A stretch of DNA of 64,000 bases from Planctomycetota bacterium (GTDB taxonomy: Bacteria > Planctomycetota > Planctomycetia > Pirellulales > Pirellulaceae), in contig JAPLNI010000025.1 of NCBI GenBank assembly GCA_026692865.1, forward strand, positions 186,001 through 250,000, in the 5' to 3' direction. Positions 45,677 through 54,379 of this stretch are shown here, in pieces. The translations under genes and the position numbers were made by a program. The notes below the pieces were generated by a model. It was given only the letters and a program-made list of their open reading frames with translations, searched no databases and had not been told where the DNA came from. The stretch's first letter is position 1. Each line of letters begins with the position of its first letter.

Positions 45677-47887
45677 TCAAGAGTCGGTATTCTCGACGTT
45701 TTTGATTTCGACCTTCTTTGTCATTACTTGAACCATCAAGATTCCCATTGCGAGACAGGCAAAACCTCCGGCCATCCAGATGATTGGCAGGTGCTTTTGG
45801 TTTTCAATTCCTAGGCCCCACTGGCGAAGTAGGTCTTCATAACGAGGCATGGTAAAAAGCAGTCCGTTATGAATCGCATGAACGATCATTCCGGGTATAA
45901 GCGATCCAGTCTTCCAAGCAATCCAGCCGATGATTATCCCGAGTGCGGTTGTTGGGAGAAAGCGTTCGATGGCAAGTAGGTTTGGTGCAACCGTATGAAA
46001 GAGTCCGAATAGAATCGCCGAGATAAGGATCGAAATCCAAGCGGCTTGTGCATTCTTAGAGCGACCGAGCATGCCTTGTAAAACAAATCCGCGGAAGAAC
46101 CACTCTTCGGCCATCGCAATCATTATCGCCATTGAGATCCACACGGTGAGCAACGGCAGTGATAGGAATTCAGTCTTCGCTTTTTCCAGGTTTGCTAACT
46201 TTTCAAAATCCAAAGAGGCAATTCCAAAAAGCTCCGAAATGATAAGTATCTCATGAGCAACTGTCCACATCGAAACCGAGATCAACAGAAGCCCAGGAAT
46301 AGCAAGCCACCATCGCGAAGCACCGCCGACAGGAAATGTTTTCGGAATACTGAGTTTACGCCAAAGGGCGAACAGAAGTGGAAGCATGCCAAACAGTAGC
46401 ACAGTGGCAGTCGCGTTCAACCAAACGCGCTGTTGCAAGCTGAGTTCGCTCAGGCTAGCCAGTAAGTGAATAGCGACGAAGTAGATCGGAAAAAAAAAGG
46501 CCAGATAGATAGTAAGGTGTTCAAGCGTTGGAAGGCGATTGAGTTGGGTCGGTGCGCGTAGCCAAGATCGCCATGAGACTTCAGAGTTTTGAGGCACCGC
46601 ATGCATTCCAAAAAGCTGCGAGGCAATCGCCATTGCAATGATCGCATAACAAATCGTTGTACTGACAGCGATAATGCCAGGGATGACTTCTAGGTTTCCC
46701 GCTAAGCACTCGCGGGCCATCAAAATCATGTTGATCAGTGGAATCGCGGCCATGGTTCCTGTTAGACGAACACTCGGTAAAAGGCTTAGAATCCCCGGCC
46801 CCATCGAAAGAATGATAACCGGTATCAAATAAGCTTGAGCTTCTTTAAAACTTTTTGCGACGGAACATAGAGCCAGAAGAATCGCGCTGAAAAAGGCCGC
46901 AAAAATAATCAGCAGCGGAAGAACGGCAATTACACTCCAAAGCGAAAATCCATGGCCCCCCAGCAGGACATCGGATAGACCACTAAAGCGAAGCGTTACA
47001 AACATGGCAGTGAGATTGGCTATCGCAGTAAGGACCGCCACGGTGAGAACGGCAACGTACTTGCTGAGCAAAAGTGCAAAGCGAGGAATCGGCGTTGCAA
47101 TCAAAGCTTCCATCGTACCACGTTCTCGTTCGCCAGCCGTTAAGTCAATCGCGGGATAAACCGCCCCAGTGATCGTCATTAGAACGAGCACCAACGGGAT
47201 CACAGAAGATAAACTGGAAGCAAGTGAATTTTCGCCCTCAATCGCCGTTGCAAGTATCTCGAACGGAGCACCTCGACTTAGCCCGTTGGCAATTCGAAGC
47301 TTGGAGGCTTCGTGCTCGTTGAGAGTTTGAAGCATCTTTCGTATTTCCGATAATGCGAACTCGCTTCGAGAATCATTCTCGCGATACCCGATCGAAAACA
47401 AATAGTTACTTAAACGAGTGTTACCTTGGCTCGTGTTGCTATCGTCATCGATTCGATCTGTGATACTAACTGTCACATCGACTTCGCCCGCTTCCAGCGT
47501 GTCCTTGAGAGGCTTCTCAACGATGATGGCATTCCAATCAACGGGTTGATTACCTGATTTCGATTTGAACGGGCTCTCAGCACCTAGGACTGCGTCGGAG
47601 TATCGAAACGGGCGATACGAGTCCGAAGCAGTGAGTGCTTGACTGCGATTGATAGCGTCTCCTAAAACATTCACGTTCCGTTCGCTCGACACACCGACAA
47701 TGATTGTTTCGCTTTTGTTGCTTGAAACCGAGTTCAATATCAGTCGTTGAAGCGCGAGACTCAACACTGGGTAAACGAGCAGCGGCATGAGAATTAGAGT
47801 AAAAATCGTGCGTCGATCACGAAGCGTTTCTCGCAACTCCTTGACGCACATCCTCCACAGCCGACCTGAAAGCACCAATTCAATCAT
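45677..47887 (-). CDS. ABC-2 permease fused to a CPBP (CAAX-type) intramembrane protease
   Basis: A 736-residue protein. The N-terminal half is an ABC-2/NatB-type permease: RETLRDRRTIFTLILMPLLV, a long extracytoplasmic loop, then DLTAGERERGTMEALIATPI and several membrane helices. The C-terminal 200 residues form a CPBP protease with EEWFFRGF (about 592-599) and FGLFHT (His near 630), both catalytic motifs. The two parts are in one frame without a gap. The start overlaps the stop of the ATPase gene (ATGA). The membrane protease might process an exported peptide or control the pump; that is inference. Confidence 0.9.
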   Translation of the reverse strand: MIELVLSGRLWRMCVKELRETLRDRRTIFTLILMPLLVYPVLSLALQRLILNSVSSNKSETIIVGVSSERNVNVLGDAINRSQALTASDSYRPFRYSDAVLGAESPFKSKSGNQPVDWNAIIVEKPLKDTLEAGEVDVTVSITDRIDDDSNTSQGNTRLSNYLFSIGYRENDSRSEFALSEIRKMLQTLNEHEASKLRIANGLSRGAPFEILATAIEGENSLASSLSSVIPLVLVLMTITGAVYPAIDLTAGERERGTMEALIATPIPRFALLLSKYVAVLTVAVLTAIANLTAMFVTLRFSGLSDVLLGGHGFSLWSVIAVLPLLIIFAAFFSAILLALCSVAKSFKEAQAYLIPVIILSMGPGILSLLPSVRLTGTMAAIPLINMILMARECLAGNLEVIPGIIAVSTTICYAIIAMAIASQLFGMHAVPQNSEVSWRSWLRAPTQLNRLPTLEHLTIYLAFFFPIYFVAIHLLASLSELSLQQRVWLNATATVLLFGMLPLLFALWRKLSIPKTFPVGGASRWWLAIPGLLLISVSMWTVAHEILIISELFGIASLDFEKLANLEKAKTEFLSLPLLTVWISMAIMIAMAEEWFFRGFVLQGMLGRSKNAQAAWISILISAILFGLFHTVAPNLLAIERFLPTTALGIIIGWIAWKTGSLIPGMIVHAIHNGLLFTMPRYEDLLRQWGLGIENQKHLPIIWMAGGFACLAMGILMVQVMTKKVEIKNVENTDS

Positions 47888-48645
47888 GCAGCACCACGCT
47901 GGTCTATCAAGTCAATAAACATGTCGACCAAGTGTTCCCTGCCAGTGGCTTCTTGAAGCCGCTGAAGTGTACCTTCGTAACGTATCTTTCCTTGGTGAAG
48001 CAGTCCAAAGCGGTCACAAACACGTTCGGCTTCATCTAAGCGGTGCGTCGATAGCAAGATGGCTTTGCCTCGTTGACGTAACAAGTCAATGAACTGAAAC
48101 ACGGTTCTGCTGCCAACCACATCTAGACCGCGAGTCGGTTCATCAAGAAGCATTACTGGCGGGTCGTGCATGAGTCCCCGAGCGAAGGTAACACGTTGCT
48201 TCTGGCCCGTGCTTAGAGTCGAACAACGTTGATTCAAAACCTTTTCGATATCGAGCAACTGAGCAAGTTCCGACAGTCGCGTCTTGGCTAGTGCTTGTGG
48301 GACCCCATAAAGATCCGCGAAATAGCTCAGCATCTCGTGGACGCTCAGCCACGGATACACGCCATCGTTGGTTGAGATCATCCCCAGCTTCGATAATACC
48401 GCTTCGGCTTGGTTCTTATGAGCCGATTGGCTGTCGGTTCTAGCACCATCCACTGTCGCGAAACCCGAGTCTGGCGACAAAAGCCCCATGACCATTCGCA
48501 GCGTTGTGGTTTTTCCCGCTCCATTGGGCCCTAAAAGCCCGTAAACTTCACCGGCCGATACAGTGAAAGATATTGCGTCAACCGCTTGGTTCACTTGCCC
48601 GTGTGTCGTCCGAAACGCCTTGCTCAACTCGGAAGCGACAATCAT
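47884..48645 (-). CDS. ABC transporter ATP-binding protein (NatA type)
   Basis: A 253-residue ABC ATPase with Walker A (GPNGAGKTTTL), signature (LSTGQKQR), Walker B (VMLLDEPTRGLD) and the H loop (LLSTHR). It energises the permease encoded next. The ATG at 48645 is used because the longer frame starts with a run of Leu. The family resembles NatA of Na+ exporters, but substrates cannot be told. Confidence 0.92.
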   Translation of the reverse strand: MIVASELSKAFRTTHGQVNQAVDAISFTVSAGEVYGLLGPNGAGKTTTLRMVMGLLSPDSGFATVDGARTDSQSAHKNQAEAVLSKLGMISTNDGVYPWLSVHEMLSYFADLYGVPQALAKTRLSELAQLLDIEKVLNQRCSTLSTGQKQRVTFARGLMHDPPVMLLDEPTRGLDVVGSRTVFQFIDLLRQRGKAILLSTHRLDEAERVCDRFGLLHQGKIRYEGTLQRLQEATGREHLVDMFIDLIDQRGAA

Positions 48646-49025
48646 AAGTAGCAGTAACAACAAGGAATAGAAAAATCTGTCCTAAGACTCTTTTGATTGT
48701 ACAATCGGAACACAAGCGTGTGTTGAGCCGAACAGCCGTAGAATTCACTTTAAACCGCTACCTTTGGAGCGCTCCGACTTGTCGGAGCTTTCGCAAATCA
48801 ATCGTCTGTCGATCCTTATCAATCGCGTTAAACCCAGCAAACCTCACTTCTCGCGAGCTTTCCCGTTTCGCTACATCGCTCGCCCCAAAGCTGTGCCGAG
48901 CCACAGCACTCCAAAGGCTGGAAAATTGGAGTTGCATAGTTCCTGGAAACCGGTAATATCAATGACTTATCTATAGGTCAGTGTATGTAAAGTTTTCGGC
49001 CCTTAGTGGTGATGTAAGGAAGTTT
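48646..49025. other. intergenic region before rpsO
   Basis: A 380-base region between the ABC operon and rpsO, read divergently. It contains the palindrome at 48771-48788 and the rpsO leader. No gene is seen. Confidence 0.4.
48771..48788. repeat. 8-bp palindrome
   Basis: GCTCCGACTTGTCGGAGC is perfectly self-complementary apart from the two-base loop, with GAGC just upstream. This type of unit is often repeated in planctomycete intergenic DNA, but only one copy is seen here. Confidence 0.8.
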
Positions 49026-49295
49026 ATGAGCTTAGCGACTGCAAGCAAGCAAGAAGTCATTCAGCAATTCCGTCAAACAGAAGTGGACAATGGTTCACCT
49101 GATGTCCAGATTGCAATGCTTACCCAGCGAATCAATATGCTAACTGGCCACATGCGAGGCCATTCAAAGGACTATTCCAGCCGTCGTGGTCTCCTGCGAA
49201 TGGTTAGCAAGCGCCGATCTCTTTTGGATTACGTGCGAAAGCATGATCCAAACAAGTACTTGGACCTGATCAGTCGCTTAGGAATTCGAAAATAG
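49026..49295 (+). CDS. rpsO: 30S ribosomal protein S15
   Basis: An 89-residue S15, the usual length: QFRQTEVDNGSPDVQIAMLT, then GHMRGHSKDYSSRRGLLRMV and RRSLLDYV. It binds 16S rRNA helix 22. The ATG at 49026 is preceded by TAAGGAAG, a good ribosome site. In many bacteria S15 controls its own translation, but no known leader structure was recognised. It is followed by pnp, the common rpsO-pnp order. Confidence 0.97.
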   Translation: MSLATASKQEVIQQFRQTEVDNGSPDVQIAMLTQRINMLTGHMRGHSKDYSSRRGLLRMVSKRRSLLDYVRKHDPNKYLDLISRLGIRK

Positions 49296-49715
49296 TTTGC
49301 AAACTTTATCGCCGTGTCCTCAGCACGGCGATAAGCATTTTAGTGAGTGTTTAGTTGCTTTCGAAAGAGTGCGAACGGCTGACTCGATCAAGTTTGGCGT
49401 TGTGGTACACGGTCGCATTGGGCGGCTGAGAAGGTTTGGTGTTGTAGATGTATTCGGAAGTGCTGGGCGAGATGTCTTTTGCACCACTTCTTCCGCGGTC
49501 GATGGGTAGAGCCGCATCTGTAAATGTTTGAGGACGTAGGAGTCCCTCTTTTGCGTTAGGCCTTCTTTCACATGTGTTGATGAGAAGGAAATCCCAGCTT
49601 CCCAAGTCGTGTTACTTTTGAGCTGATTCGCGTTCAAAGCGAAAAATGTAGTTGTTAATGATTGTTGTATTTATATGTTTGTTGTGTCCCTCTGTTAGAT
49701 GTAGGAAAGAGACGC
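49296..49715. other. rpsO-pnp spacer
   Basis: The 420-base spacer holds the hairpin at 49306-49334 and the pnp leader. Frames in it lack ribosome sites and are not supported. Confidence 0.45.
49306..49334 (+). terminator. hairpin after rpsO
   Basis: TTATCGCCGTG (49306-49316) is complementary to CACGGCGATAA (49324-49334) around a seven-base loop. Only a weak U run follows (CATTTTAG), so it could end or attenuate transcription, or act as an RNA processing site before pnp. Confidence 0.65.
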
Positions 49716-52037
49716 GTGAAGTATCGAGTAGAAAAGAAAATTGGTGAATCCATCCTCTCGTTCGAGACTGGCCAATTGGCAAAGCAAGCCAGTGCTTGCG
49801 TGATGGTTCAGTACGGCGAGACAATCGTTTTGAATGCCGCGGCAACAGGACCTTCGAGACCGGGAACAGATTTTTTCCCACTCACCTGCGATTATCGCGA
49901 ACGACTTGCCGCAGCCGGTAAGTTCCCTGGCGGTTTTTTGAAGCGTGAAAGCCGACCAACCACTAAAGAAACCCTCACCAGTCGTTTGATGGATCGCCCG
50001 ATTCGTCCGCTATTCCCAGAAGGCTTCTTCGACGAAGTACAGCTCCAATCGAGCGTTCTGAGCAGCGATATGCAAAACGATGGTGACGTCCTTGCGATGA
50101 ACGGTGCCGCTTGTGCGCTGCTCATCAGCAATCTTCCTTTCGACGGCCCCATCGCTTCGACACGAGTTGCTCGCGTCGATGGCAAGCTGATCGCCTTTCC
50201 AACTCAAGCCAACTTGGATGAATCCGATTTGGACATGATTGTTTCAGGCAATCTCAAGGAAGTCGTGATGATCGAAGGTTTCGCTCAGGAAATTCCTGAA
50301 GCAGAAATGATCGAAGCAATCCTGTTTGCACAAGGCATCATTCGTGAAGTGATCGCCCTGCAATTGGAACTTTTTGAAAAGATTAAACCAGTCAAGATCA
50401 CGTTCAAGGCACTCGACGATTCGGCGTTGATCGGCCAGTTGAGCGAACGCTATTACGATCGCTTCAAGGCTGCCAAGCAGACCGAGGGCAAGGCGGCTCG
50501 CAATGAAGCTTGCAATGAACTTCGTAAGGTAGCTCATGAAGAAATGATCCCTGACGCAGCCGCTGAAGGAGCCCTGACCAAGGACGTGTTCCATCGCGCT
50601 TGGCACTCGTTGGAAAACAAAGTCGTTCGCGATTTGATCCTTGCGGGCAATCGTGCTGATGGCCGTGACGCAACATCGCTTCGAGCCATTGAGTGCGAGG
50701 CAGACTTGCTTCCTCGTGTACACGGGTCAGCCTTGTTTCAACGTGGTGAAACCCAAGCGTTGGTTACGATCACTCTCGGCACAACCCGTGACGAGCAACG
50801 AGTGGATGGATTGCTGGATGAATTCAGCAAGAAGTTCATGCTCGACTATAACTTCCCATCGTTCTCGGTTGGCGAATGCCGTCCGATACGAGCTCCAGGA
50901 CGTCGGGAAATTGGTCACGGTGCATTGGCTGAGCGATCGCTCGAACCAGTTCTTCCCGATCCAGACGACTTCCCATACACGATCCGTGTTATCAGCGATA
51001 TCCTTGAAAGCAATGGTTCATCTTCGATGGCCAGCGTTTGCGGTGGATGCTTGGCTCTGATGGCCGCTGGTGTTCCCATCACCAATCCTGTTGCTGGTAT
51101 CAGCATTGGACTTATTCGTGAGAAGGATGGCCGCTATATCCTTTTGACAGACATTTTGGGCGATGAAGATCACCACGGTGACATGGACTTCAAGATCTCG
51201 GGAACGCAAAACGGGATTACGGGCATTCAGCTCGATTTGAAGATCGCCGGAATCAGTGAAGAAATCATTCGTGGCACTCTCAAGCAAGCTCGAGAAGCCC
51301 GTATGGAAATTCTTCGTAAGATGCTGACATGTATTCCACGACCTCGTTCGGAAACCAGCCGCTATGCGCCGCGATTGCTCCGAACCAAGATCGATCCAGA
51401 AAAGATCGGCATGTTGATCGGACCGGGCGGTAAGAACATCCGTTCGATCCAAGAAGATACCGGAGCGACAATCGACGTCGATGATGATGGAACCGTCACG
51501 GTAGCAAGCATGAATGCAGACTCGGCCAAGGAAGCTCTTGGTCGTGTTGAAGCTTGCACAGCTACTGTACAAATCGGCAAGATCTACGACGGCACCGTGA
51601 CGAGCATTCGTGACTTCGGTGCATTCGTCGAAATCCTTCCGGGTCGAGATGGTCTTTGCCACATTAGCGAACTATCCAGCGGATACGTTCAAAGCGTGGA
51701 TGCGATTTGCAAAGTCGGTGATGCAATGAAAGTCATTGTGATCGACATTGATGATCATGACCGCGTGAAGCTTTCGCGACGACGCGCTCTGGAAGAGCTC
51801 GGTATCGAAGACGAATTTGCTCAAGCTGAAGAAGTCGAAGAGTTCGATGAAAACGGCGAGCGCGTAGTTCGAGCCGAACGACCCGAGCGATCCGCTCCGG
51901 ACCGTGGTGGTGACCGCGGTGGATTCCGTAGCCGTGAAGGCAGCGGCGGAGGCGGTGGACGCGGCCGCAGCGGCGGCGGCGGTGGTGGACGTAGCGGTGG
52001 CGGCGGTGGACGCAGCGGTGGTGGCGGCCGACGATAA
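49716..52037 (+). CDS. pnp: polyribonucleotide nucleotidyltransferase (PNPase) with Gly/Arg-rich tail
   Basis: A 773-residue PNPase. Two RNase PH domains come first (ETGQLAKQASACVMVQYGE; later LVTITLGTTRDEQRVDGL), followed by the KH domain (IGMLIGPGGKNIRSIQEDTG) and the S1 domain (GTVTSIRDFGAFVEI). The GTG at 49716 has AGGAAAG before it; no other start fits the family N-terminus VKYRVEKKIG. After S1, about 45 residues are Gly/Arg/Ser-rich with RGG-like units (RGGDRGGFRSREGSGG), an extra RNA-binding tail. RNA decay enzyme; pairs with rpsO as in other bacteria. Confidence 0.97.
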   Translation: MKYRVEKKIGESILSFETGQLAKQASACVMVQYGETIVLNAAATGPSRPGTDFFPLTCDYRERLAAAGKFPGGFLKRESRPTTKETLTSRLMDRPIRPLFPEGFFDEVQLQSSVLSSDMQNDGDVLAMNGAACALLISNLPFDGPIASTRVARVDGKLIAFPTQANLDESDLDMIVSGNLKEVVMIEGFAQEIPEAEMIEAILFAQGIIREVIALQLELFEKIKPVKITFKALDDSALIGQLSERYYDRFKAAKQTEGKAARNEACNELRKVAHEEMIPDAAAEGALTKDVFHRAWHSLENKVVRDLILAGNRADGRDATSLRAIECEADLLPRVHGSALFQRGETQALVTITLGTTRDEQRVDGLLDEFSKKFMLDYNFPSFSVGECRPIRAPGRREIGHGALAERSLEPVLPDPDDFPYTIRVISDILESNGSSSMASVCGGCLALMAAGVPITNPVAGISIGLIREKDGRYILLTDILGDEDHHGDMDFKISGTQNGITGIQLDLKIAGISEEIIRGTLKQAREARMEILRKMLTCIPRPRSETSRYAPRLLRTKIDPEKIGMLIGPGGKNIRSIQEDTGATIDVDDDGTVTVASMNADSAKEALGRVEACTATVQIGKIYDGTVTSIRDFGAFVEILPGRDGLCHISELSSGYVQSVDAICKVGDAMKVIVIDIDDHDRVKLSRRRALEELGIEDEFAQAEEVEEFDENGERVVRAERPERSAPDRGGDRGGFRSREGSGGGGGRGRSGGGGGGRSGGGGGRSGGGGRR

Positions 52038-52101
52038 TCTAGTCGGTACTCCAATCGCTTAAATATAGTTTGTCAACTAGCTGCTTCATAGCAAATCTAA
52101 A

Positions 52102-52136
52102 GGTCGCCCTCAAAACAGGGCGGCCTTTTTCTTTTC
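52102..52136 (+). terminator. Rho-independent terminator of pnp
   Basis: GGTCGCCCT and AGGGCGGCC (about 52102-52125) form a GC-rich stem around CAAAAC, followed by TTTTTCTTTT. Confidence 0.9.
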
Positions 52137-52140
52137 ATAC

Positions 52141-52285
52141 AAACTTTGTTGAGTCTTGCCTTTTTTGGTAGCTGAATTCGTAAGAATTCAGACCCCGGTA
52201 GCAACATCGTTGAAAGCAATACGCTTCAGATGTCTCACGACATCTGCTACGAACCCTATCTTTTTTGTTTGAATAAGGCCTCAAT
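52141..52285. repeat. hairpin repeat family, copy D
   Basis: CTGAATTCGTAAGAATTCAG (52172-52191) after GGTAG, and CAGATGTCTCACGACATCTG (52227-52246) followed by CTACGA. Lead-in ACTTTGTTGAGTCTTG has some likeness to the end of copy B. Element ends are not certain. Confidence 0.7.
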
Positions 52286-52362
52286 AGCACGCCAAAAGTC
52301 TTCGTAAAAGCAATCCTAACGCACCATCGATTGTCGGTACAATAAGTCGACATAGTCGAGCA

Positions 52363-54036
52363 ATGATGATCCACAATTCCATTTTGTTTTTTGTCGTCAT
52401 AGCACCTCGATTCAATGGATTTCTCACGTCACAACAATTTGTTAAGTGGATGACAGTCATGCTCTCGTTAGCTCTCGTCGGCGAACTGATCCAGCTTCCA
52501 ATGCTTTTGCTATGTTCCGTTGGAGCTTTTTTTCAGGCTAGAGGTAAACACTCTTCGGGGCTGCTTCGAATTCAAGTTTTTGGGTTCATTGCCCTTTCAA
52601 GCGTAAGTGTTTCTTTGTTGATTGCGGCAGAACCAAAAACAAATGTTTCTGAAGGGGCATCGCGACCCGCTTTACAGGCGCCACTGGCCGACGCAGCTGA
52701 AGCGCGAAATTGGCTTTTGCTTACCAAGCTCCTTTCGCAAGACATGGACATCGATCAATCGCAAGCCGATGGCATGACAGCTTTGCACTGGGCCGTCTAT
52801 CACAACAACTCAGAAGCGGTTGCAAACTTGTTGCGTCGAAAGGCAAACGTCAATGCGGCGACTCGTTATCAAGTGACACCGCTTGCGATCGCTTGCACGC
52901 AAACGCAAACAAGCAGCCTAAAGTTGCTACTGGAAGCGGGGGCCGATGTTGAGTTTCGGTCGCCAGGTGGTGAGACTCCTTTGATGATTGCTTCTCGAAC
53001 TGGCAACGCGGAATCGGTTAAACAACTGTTGGCCTATAAGGTTTCTCATCAAGCTACCGATCGCAATGACCAAACGGCATTGATGTGGGCCGCATCAGCA
53101 GGAAACTTGGACGTCGTAGATGTGTTGTTACAGGCGGGAGTTGATCTTGATGCGGCAACTTCTTTTGGGCTTACCGCGATGATGTTTGCGGCTCGTGATG
53201 GTCGCATCGAAGTCGTGAGACGTTTAATCGCCGCAGGTGTCGACGTGAACGCTGTTATTGATTCCACGAAGAAAGGGGAGCGCGTAGCGCGAGACAAAAC
53301 TTCGGCATTGGTCTTTGCCGTTGAAAGCGGACACTACGAATTGGCGATGGAGTTAATTTCTGCAGGAGCCGATCCGAACGATCAGCGAAACGGATTCACT
53401 TGCTTGCACGTCGTCAGTTGGGTCCGCAAACCCAACAGTGGAGACGACGCCAACGGCGATCCGCCGCCGCGAGGGTCAGGCAACCTTTCTGATTTGGAGT
53501 TTGTTCGAGCCATCGTCGCCGCGGGAGCCGATGTGAACGCCAGACTCAAAAGTGGATTTGGAGGCCGAGCCATCCTGAACCCGCGCGGTGCTGCTCCGCT
53601 GCTCTATGCAGCCAGGACTGCAGACGTACCGCTCATGAAGGTCCTTGTTGAGCTTGGTGCTGATCCGCTAGTTCCCAATTCCGAAGGGACCACTCCGCTG
53701 ATGGCTGCCGCCGGTGTTGGTGTACGCGCCGTCAACGAAGAAGCTGGAACGGAGCCAGAAGTGGTTGAAGCGATCGACTACCTGGTGAGTCTTGGTGCCG
53801 ACGTGAACACAATCGACGAGAATCAAGAAACCGCCATTCATGGAGCAGCCTATCGCAACTTCCCAAGAGTCGTTGACCGACTTGCGTATCACGGAGCGGA
53901 CCCCAAGTCGTGGAACCACAAGAACAAATCGGGCTGGACTCCGATCATGATCGCCGAAGGTCAGCGCCCAGGGTCTTTCAAGCCATCGCCTGAAACGGTA
54001 GCAGCCCTCCGTGCGGCGATGACAGAACGGGAGTAG
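52363..54036 (+). CDS. exported ankyrin-repeat protein
   Basis: A 557-residue protein with about ten ankyrin repeats (clear examples: DGMTALHWAVYHNNSEAVAN, GETPLMIASRTGNAESVKQL, NQTALMWAASAGNLDVVDVL in near form). An export signal (FGFIALSSVSVSLLIAAEP, about 73-91) precedes the repeats; the 70 residues before that are hydrophobic and may not be translated. ATG at 52501 is an alternative start. A longer stretch in the middle (NSGDDANGDPPPRGSGNLSD) interrupts the repeats. A secreted protein-binding role is likely; partner unknown. Confidence 0.8.
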   Translation: MMIHNSILFFVVIAPRFNGFLTSQQFVKWMTVMLSLALVGELIQLPMLLLCSVGAFFQARGKHSSGLLRIQVFGFIALSSVSVSLLIAAEPKTNVSEGASRPALQAPLADAAEARNWLLLTKLLSQDMDIDQSQADGMTALHWAVYHNNSEAVANLLRRKANVNAATRYQVTPLAIACTQTQTSSLKLLLEAGADVEFRSPGGETPLMIASRTGNAESVKQLLAYKVSHQATDRNDQTALMWAASAGNLDVVDVLLQAGVDLDAATSFGLTAMMFAARDGRIEVVRRLIAAGVDVNAVIDSTKKGERVARDKTSALVFAVESGHYELAMELISAGADPNDQRNGFTCLHVVSWVRKPNSGDDANGDPPPRGSGNLSDLEFVRAIVAAGADVNARLKSGFGGRAILNPRGAAPLLYAARTADVPLMKVLVELGADPLVPNSEGTTPLMAAAGVGVRAVNEEAGTEPEVVEAIDYLVSLGADVNTIDENQETAIHGAAYRNFPRVVDRLAYHGADPKSWNHKNKSGWTPIMIAEGQRPGSFKPSPETVAALRAAMTERE

Positions 54037-54114
54037 ACAAGGAAAAATAGGGGGATAGAAGAGGGAAAAAGGATAGATGAGGAAAAGGGGCAAGACGTAA
54101 ATACAACCGTTTCG

Positions 54115-54241
54115 AATTGGCCAAAGGCCTCTGTCAACATAGCCAGGGGCAACGCCCCTGGACGATGTACCAAAGAGTATTTTTGGCTGAAGGCCATATT
54201 CAAATTCCTGAGAGCTCGATGTATATGGCCGTTGGCCAAGG
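54115..54241. repeat. multi-hairpin repeat
   Basis: It runs from TTGGCCAAAGGCC to GGCCGTTGGCCAA in inverted fashion. Within are CCAGGGGCAACGCCCCTGG (54143-54161), a 8-bp stem, and GGCCATAT (54192-54199) facing ATATGGCC (54223-54230). This type of unit is known from many bacterial genomes. No coding frame. Confidence 0.75.
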
Positions 54242-54326
54242 ATAATACACGCGAATTGGCACACGACAAAACCCATTCATTTCTATCGCTTTGTCATATC
54301 ACCCAATTGCATCTCTACACGAAAAA

Positions 54327-54350
54327 AGCCACCGGCAAGTACCGGTGGCT
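54327..54350 (-). terminator. bidirectional terminator between convergent genes
   Basis: AGCCACCGG and CCGGTGGCT form a 9-bp stem around CAAGTA, with AAAAAA before and TTTT after on the plus strand. It can end transcripts from either side; the A run gives a full U run on the minus strand, after the PEP-CTERM gene. Confidence 0.9.
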
Positions 54351-54379
54351 TTTATGACTTTTCATGTTGAGTGAATCGA

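Larger units (their letters stand above)
52038..52362. other. intergenic region with terminator and repeat copy D
   Basis: The 325 bases hold the pnp terminator and a copy of the hairpin repeat. No gene is seen. Confidence 0.55.
54037..54379. other. intergenic region with palindromic repeat and terminator
   Basis: The 343 bases between two convergent genes contain a purine-rich stretch (54037-54091), a multi-hairpin repeat and the terminator. No gene is seen. Confidence 0.5.

Noticed and set aside
51880-52054. Proline-rich minus-strand frame opposite the end of pnp
   Set aside because: It is the antisense of the Gly/Arg-rich tail and the codon pattern follows from it.
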